Assembly: GCA_021812735.1 (NCBI GenBank)
Contig: JAKAMV010000647.1
Location: 1 to 5,995 of the forward strand
DNA length: 5,995 nt
Direction: 5' to 3'
DNA from: Chloroflexota bacterium
Lineage (GTDB): Bacteria; Chloroflexota; Limnocylindria; Limnocylindrales; CSP1-4
Shown one piece after another: positions 5,253-5,995 of the stretch. Made by a program: the position numbers and the translations under genes. Below the pieces are notes generated by a model that searched no databases, was not told the origin of the DNA, and worked only from the letters and a program-made list of their open reading frames with translations. The first letter of the stretch is position 1, and every line of letters starts with the position of its first letter.

Positions 5253-5995
5253 ATGCCGGAACCAGCGCGAGGGCACGGCACCGTGGCGCGTTCCATGTGG
5301 AAGGGGGCCATCTCCTTCGGCCTCATCACCATCCCGGTCAAGCTGTACACCGCCACCGACTCGGAGGCGGCCGTCCGCTTCAACATGCTGCACGCATCCG
5401 ACCTGTCGCGGATCCAGATGAAGACCTGGTGTCCCGTCGAGGACACGGCGATCTCGCGGTCGGACACCGTCAAGGGCTACGAGTACGCGTCCGGCAAGTA
5501 CGTGGTGGTCACGGACGACGACCTCGAGCGGCTGCCCCTCAAGACGATGCACACGATCGAGATCGAGCAGTTCACGCCGCGCGCGGCGGGCGTCGGACCG
5601 TTCGGCTTCACCAGGGCCGCCTACTACGTGGAGCCCGAGAAGATGGGCCGGCGCGCGTTCGCGCTGCTGCGCCAGGTGCTGGCCGGCAAGGGTCTCACCG
5701 CGGTGTGCAGGGTGGTCATCCGCGAGCGCGAGGCGCTGGCGGTCCTCGACCCGTACGAGGACGCCATGATGCTCACCACGCTCCACTGGCCCGATGAGAT
5801 CCGCTCGACGGCGGACCTCGACCTGGGCGACGAGGCGTTCGAGTTCAAGCCCGCCGAGCTTGCGATGGCCGACCAGCTGGCCGACGCGATGACGGCCGAG
5901 TTCGACCCCTCGCGCTTCCGCGACGAGTACCGCGAGGCGCTGATGGCGGTCATCGAGGCGAAGGTCGCAGGTCAGCAGGTCGTGGAGGCGCCCGA
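5253..5995 (+). CDS. ku: Bacterial Ku, non-homologous end-joining DNA-end-binding protein (3' end cut off)
   Basis: 247 codons are visible and the frame stays open to the window end. Start ATG 5253 is preferred because AGGAG (5241-5245) lies 7 nt upstream. Family proteins usually begin close to the MWKGAISFGLITIPVKLY motif, which here starts at residue 15, so GTG 5283 or ATG 5295 are alternatives and the 14-residue head may be untranslated. Ku core features follow: VKGYEYASGKYVVVTDDDLE, TIEIEQF, AYYVEPEK with an ALLRQ helix, and the late-core DPSRFRDEYREALMAVIEAK near the edge. By family knowledge it forms a homodimeric ring on double-strand ends and recruits LigD. Typical bacterial Ku is about 260-330 residues, so only the variable C-terminal tail that contacts LigD should be missing. 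No ligD is in the window; it may be adjacent. A structured repeat region precedes the gene. Confidence 0.95.
   Translation, partial: MPEPARGHGTVARSMWKGAISFGLITIPVKLYTATDSEAAVRFNMLHASDLSRIQMKTWCPVEDTAISRSDTVKGYEYASGKYVVVTDDDLERLPLKTMHTIEIEQFTPRAAGVGPFGFTRAAYYVEPEKMGRRAFALLRQVLAGKGLTAVCRVVIREREALAVLDPYEDAMMLTTLHWPDEIRSTADLDLGDEAFEFKPAELAMADQLADAMTAEFDPSRFRDEYREALMAVIEAKVAGQQVVEAP

Noticed and set aside
4248..5786. Long minus-strand open frame antisense to the channel-like gene and ku
   Set aside because: Low-complexity shadow of the plus-strand genes and repeats, with no ribosome binding site or family match.
3110..5797. Very long plus-strand open frame (895 codons) crossing several genes and the repeats
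   Set aside because: It is out of frame with DUF1684, the channel-like gene and Ku, all of which have clear family signatures. Its translation is Arg/Ala/Gly-rich without recognisable motifs. It is a shadow frame from high GC.

Overview
High-GC bacterial DNA (roughly 70% G+C by eye, with codon third positions almost all G or C). The gene content fits an actinomycete-type chromosome: a quaternary-amine ABC transporter binding protein, DUF2652, DUF1684, a channel-like membrane protein and bacterial Ku. Start codons are GTG and TTG as well as ATG, and one gene looks leaderless. A deep-branching actinobacterial group such as Thermoleophilia is possible, but the sequence does not settle this. No mobile element, phage gene, tRNA, rRNA or CRISPR array is visible.

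Layout. (1) 1-687, +: the C-terminal 228 residues of an OpuAC/ProX-type substrate-binding protein, probably the last gene of an osmoprotectant ABC transporter operon lying to the left. (2) 688-836: a short convergent gap with a weak shared hairpin and a coding-like minus-strand reading frame of uncertain status. (3) 837-2893, -: a likely two-gene operon. A DUF2652 protein with a class III nucleotidyl-cyclase-like fold signature (TTG start) is followed 35 bp later by a flavin-dependent pyridine nucleotide-disulfide oxidoreductase (GTG start, strong Shine-Dalgarno). (4) 2894-3089: a divergent intergenic region. (5) 3090-3689, +: a DUF1684 protein. (6) 3732-4826, +: a membrane protein with a two-helix pore-like module and a degenerate selectivity filter, probably translated from a leaderless mRNA. 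(7) 4827-5252: a 426-bp gap holding a 13-bp tandem repeat array inside a duplicated block with hairpins, then overlapping inverted repeats and a possible promoter. (8) 5253-5995, +: ku, cut by the window end.

How the genes relate. The minus-strand pair probably shares a transcript and may join nucleotide binding or signalling to a redox enzyme. DUF1684 and the channel-like gene are close and codirectional, but the second appears to have its own promoter. Ku would act with a LigD-type ligase in non-homologous end joining; no such ligase is in the window. The least explained part is the structured repeat region just upstream of ku. It does not look coding, because its period is not a multiple of three.
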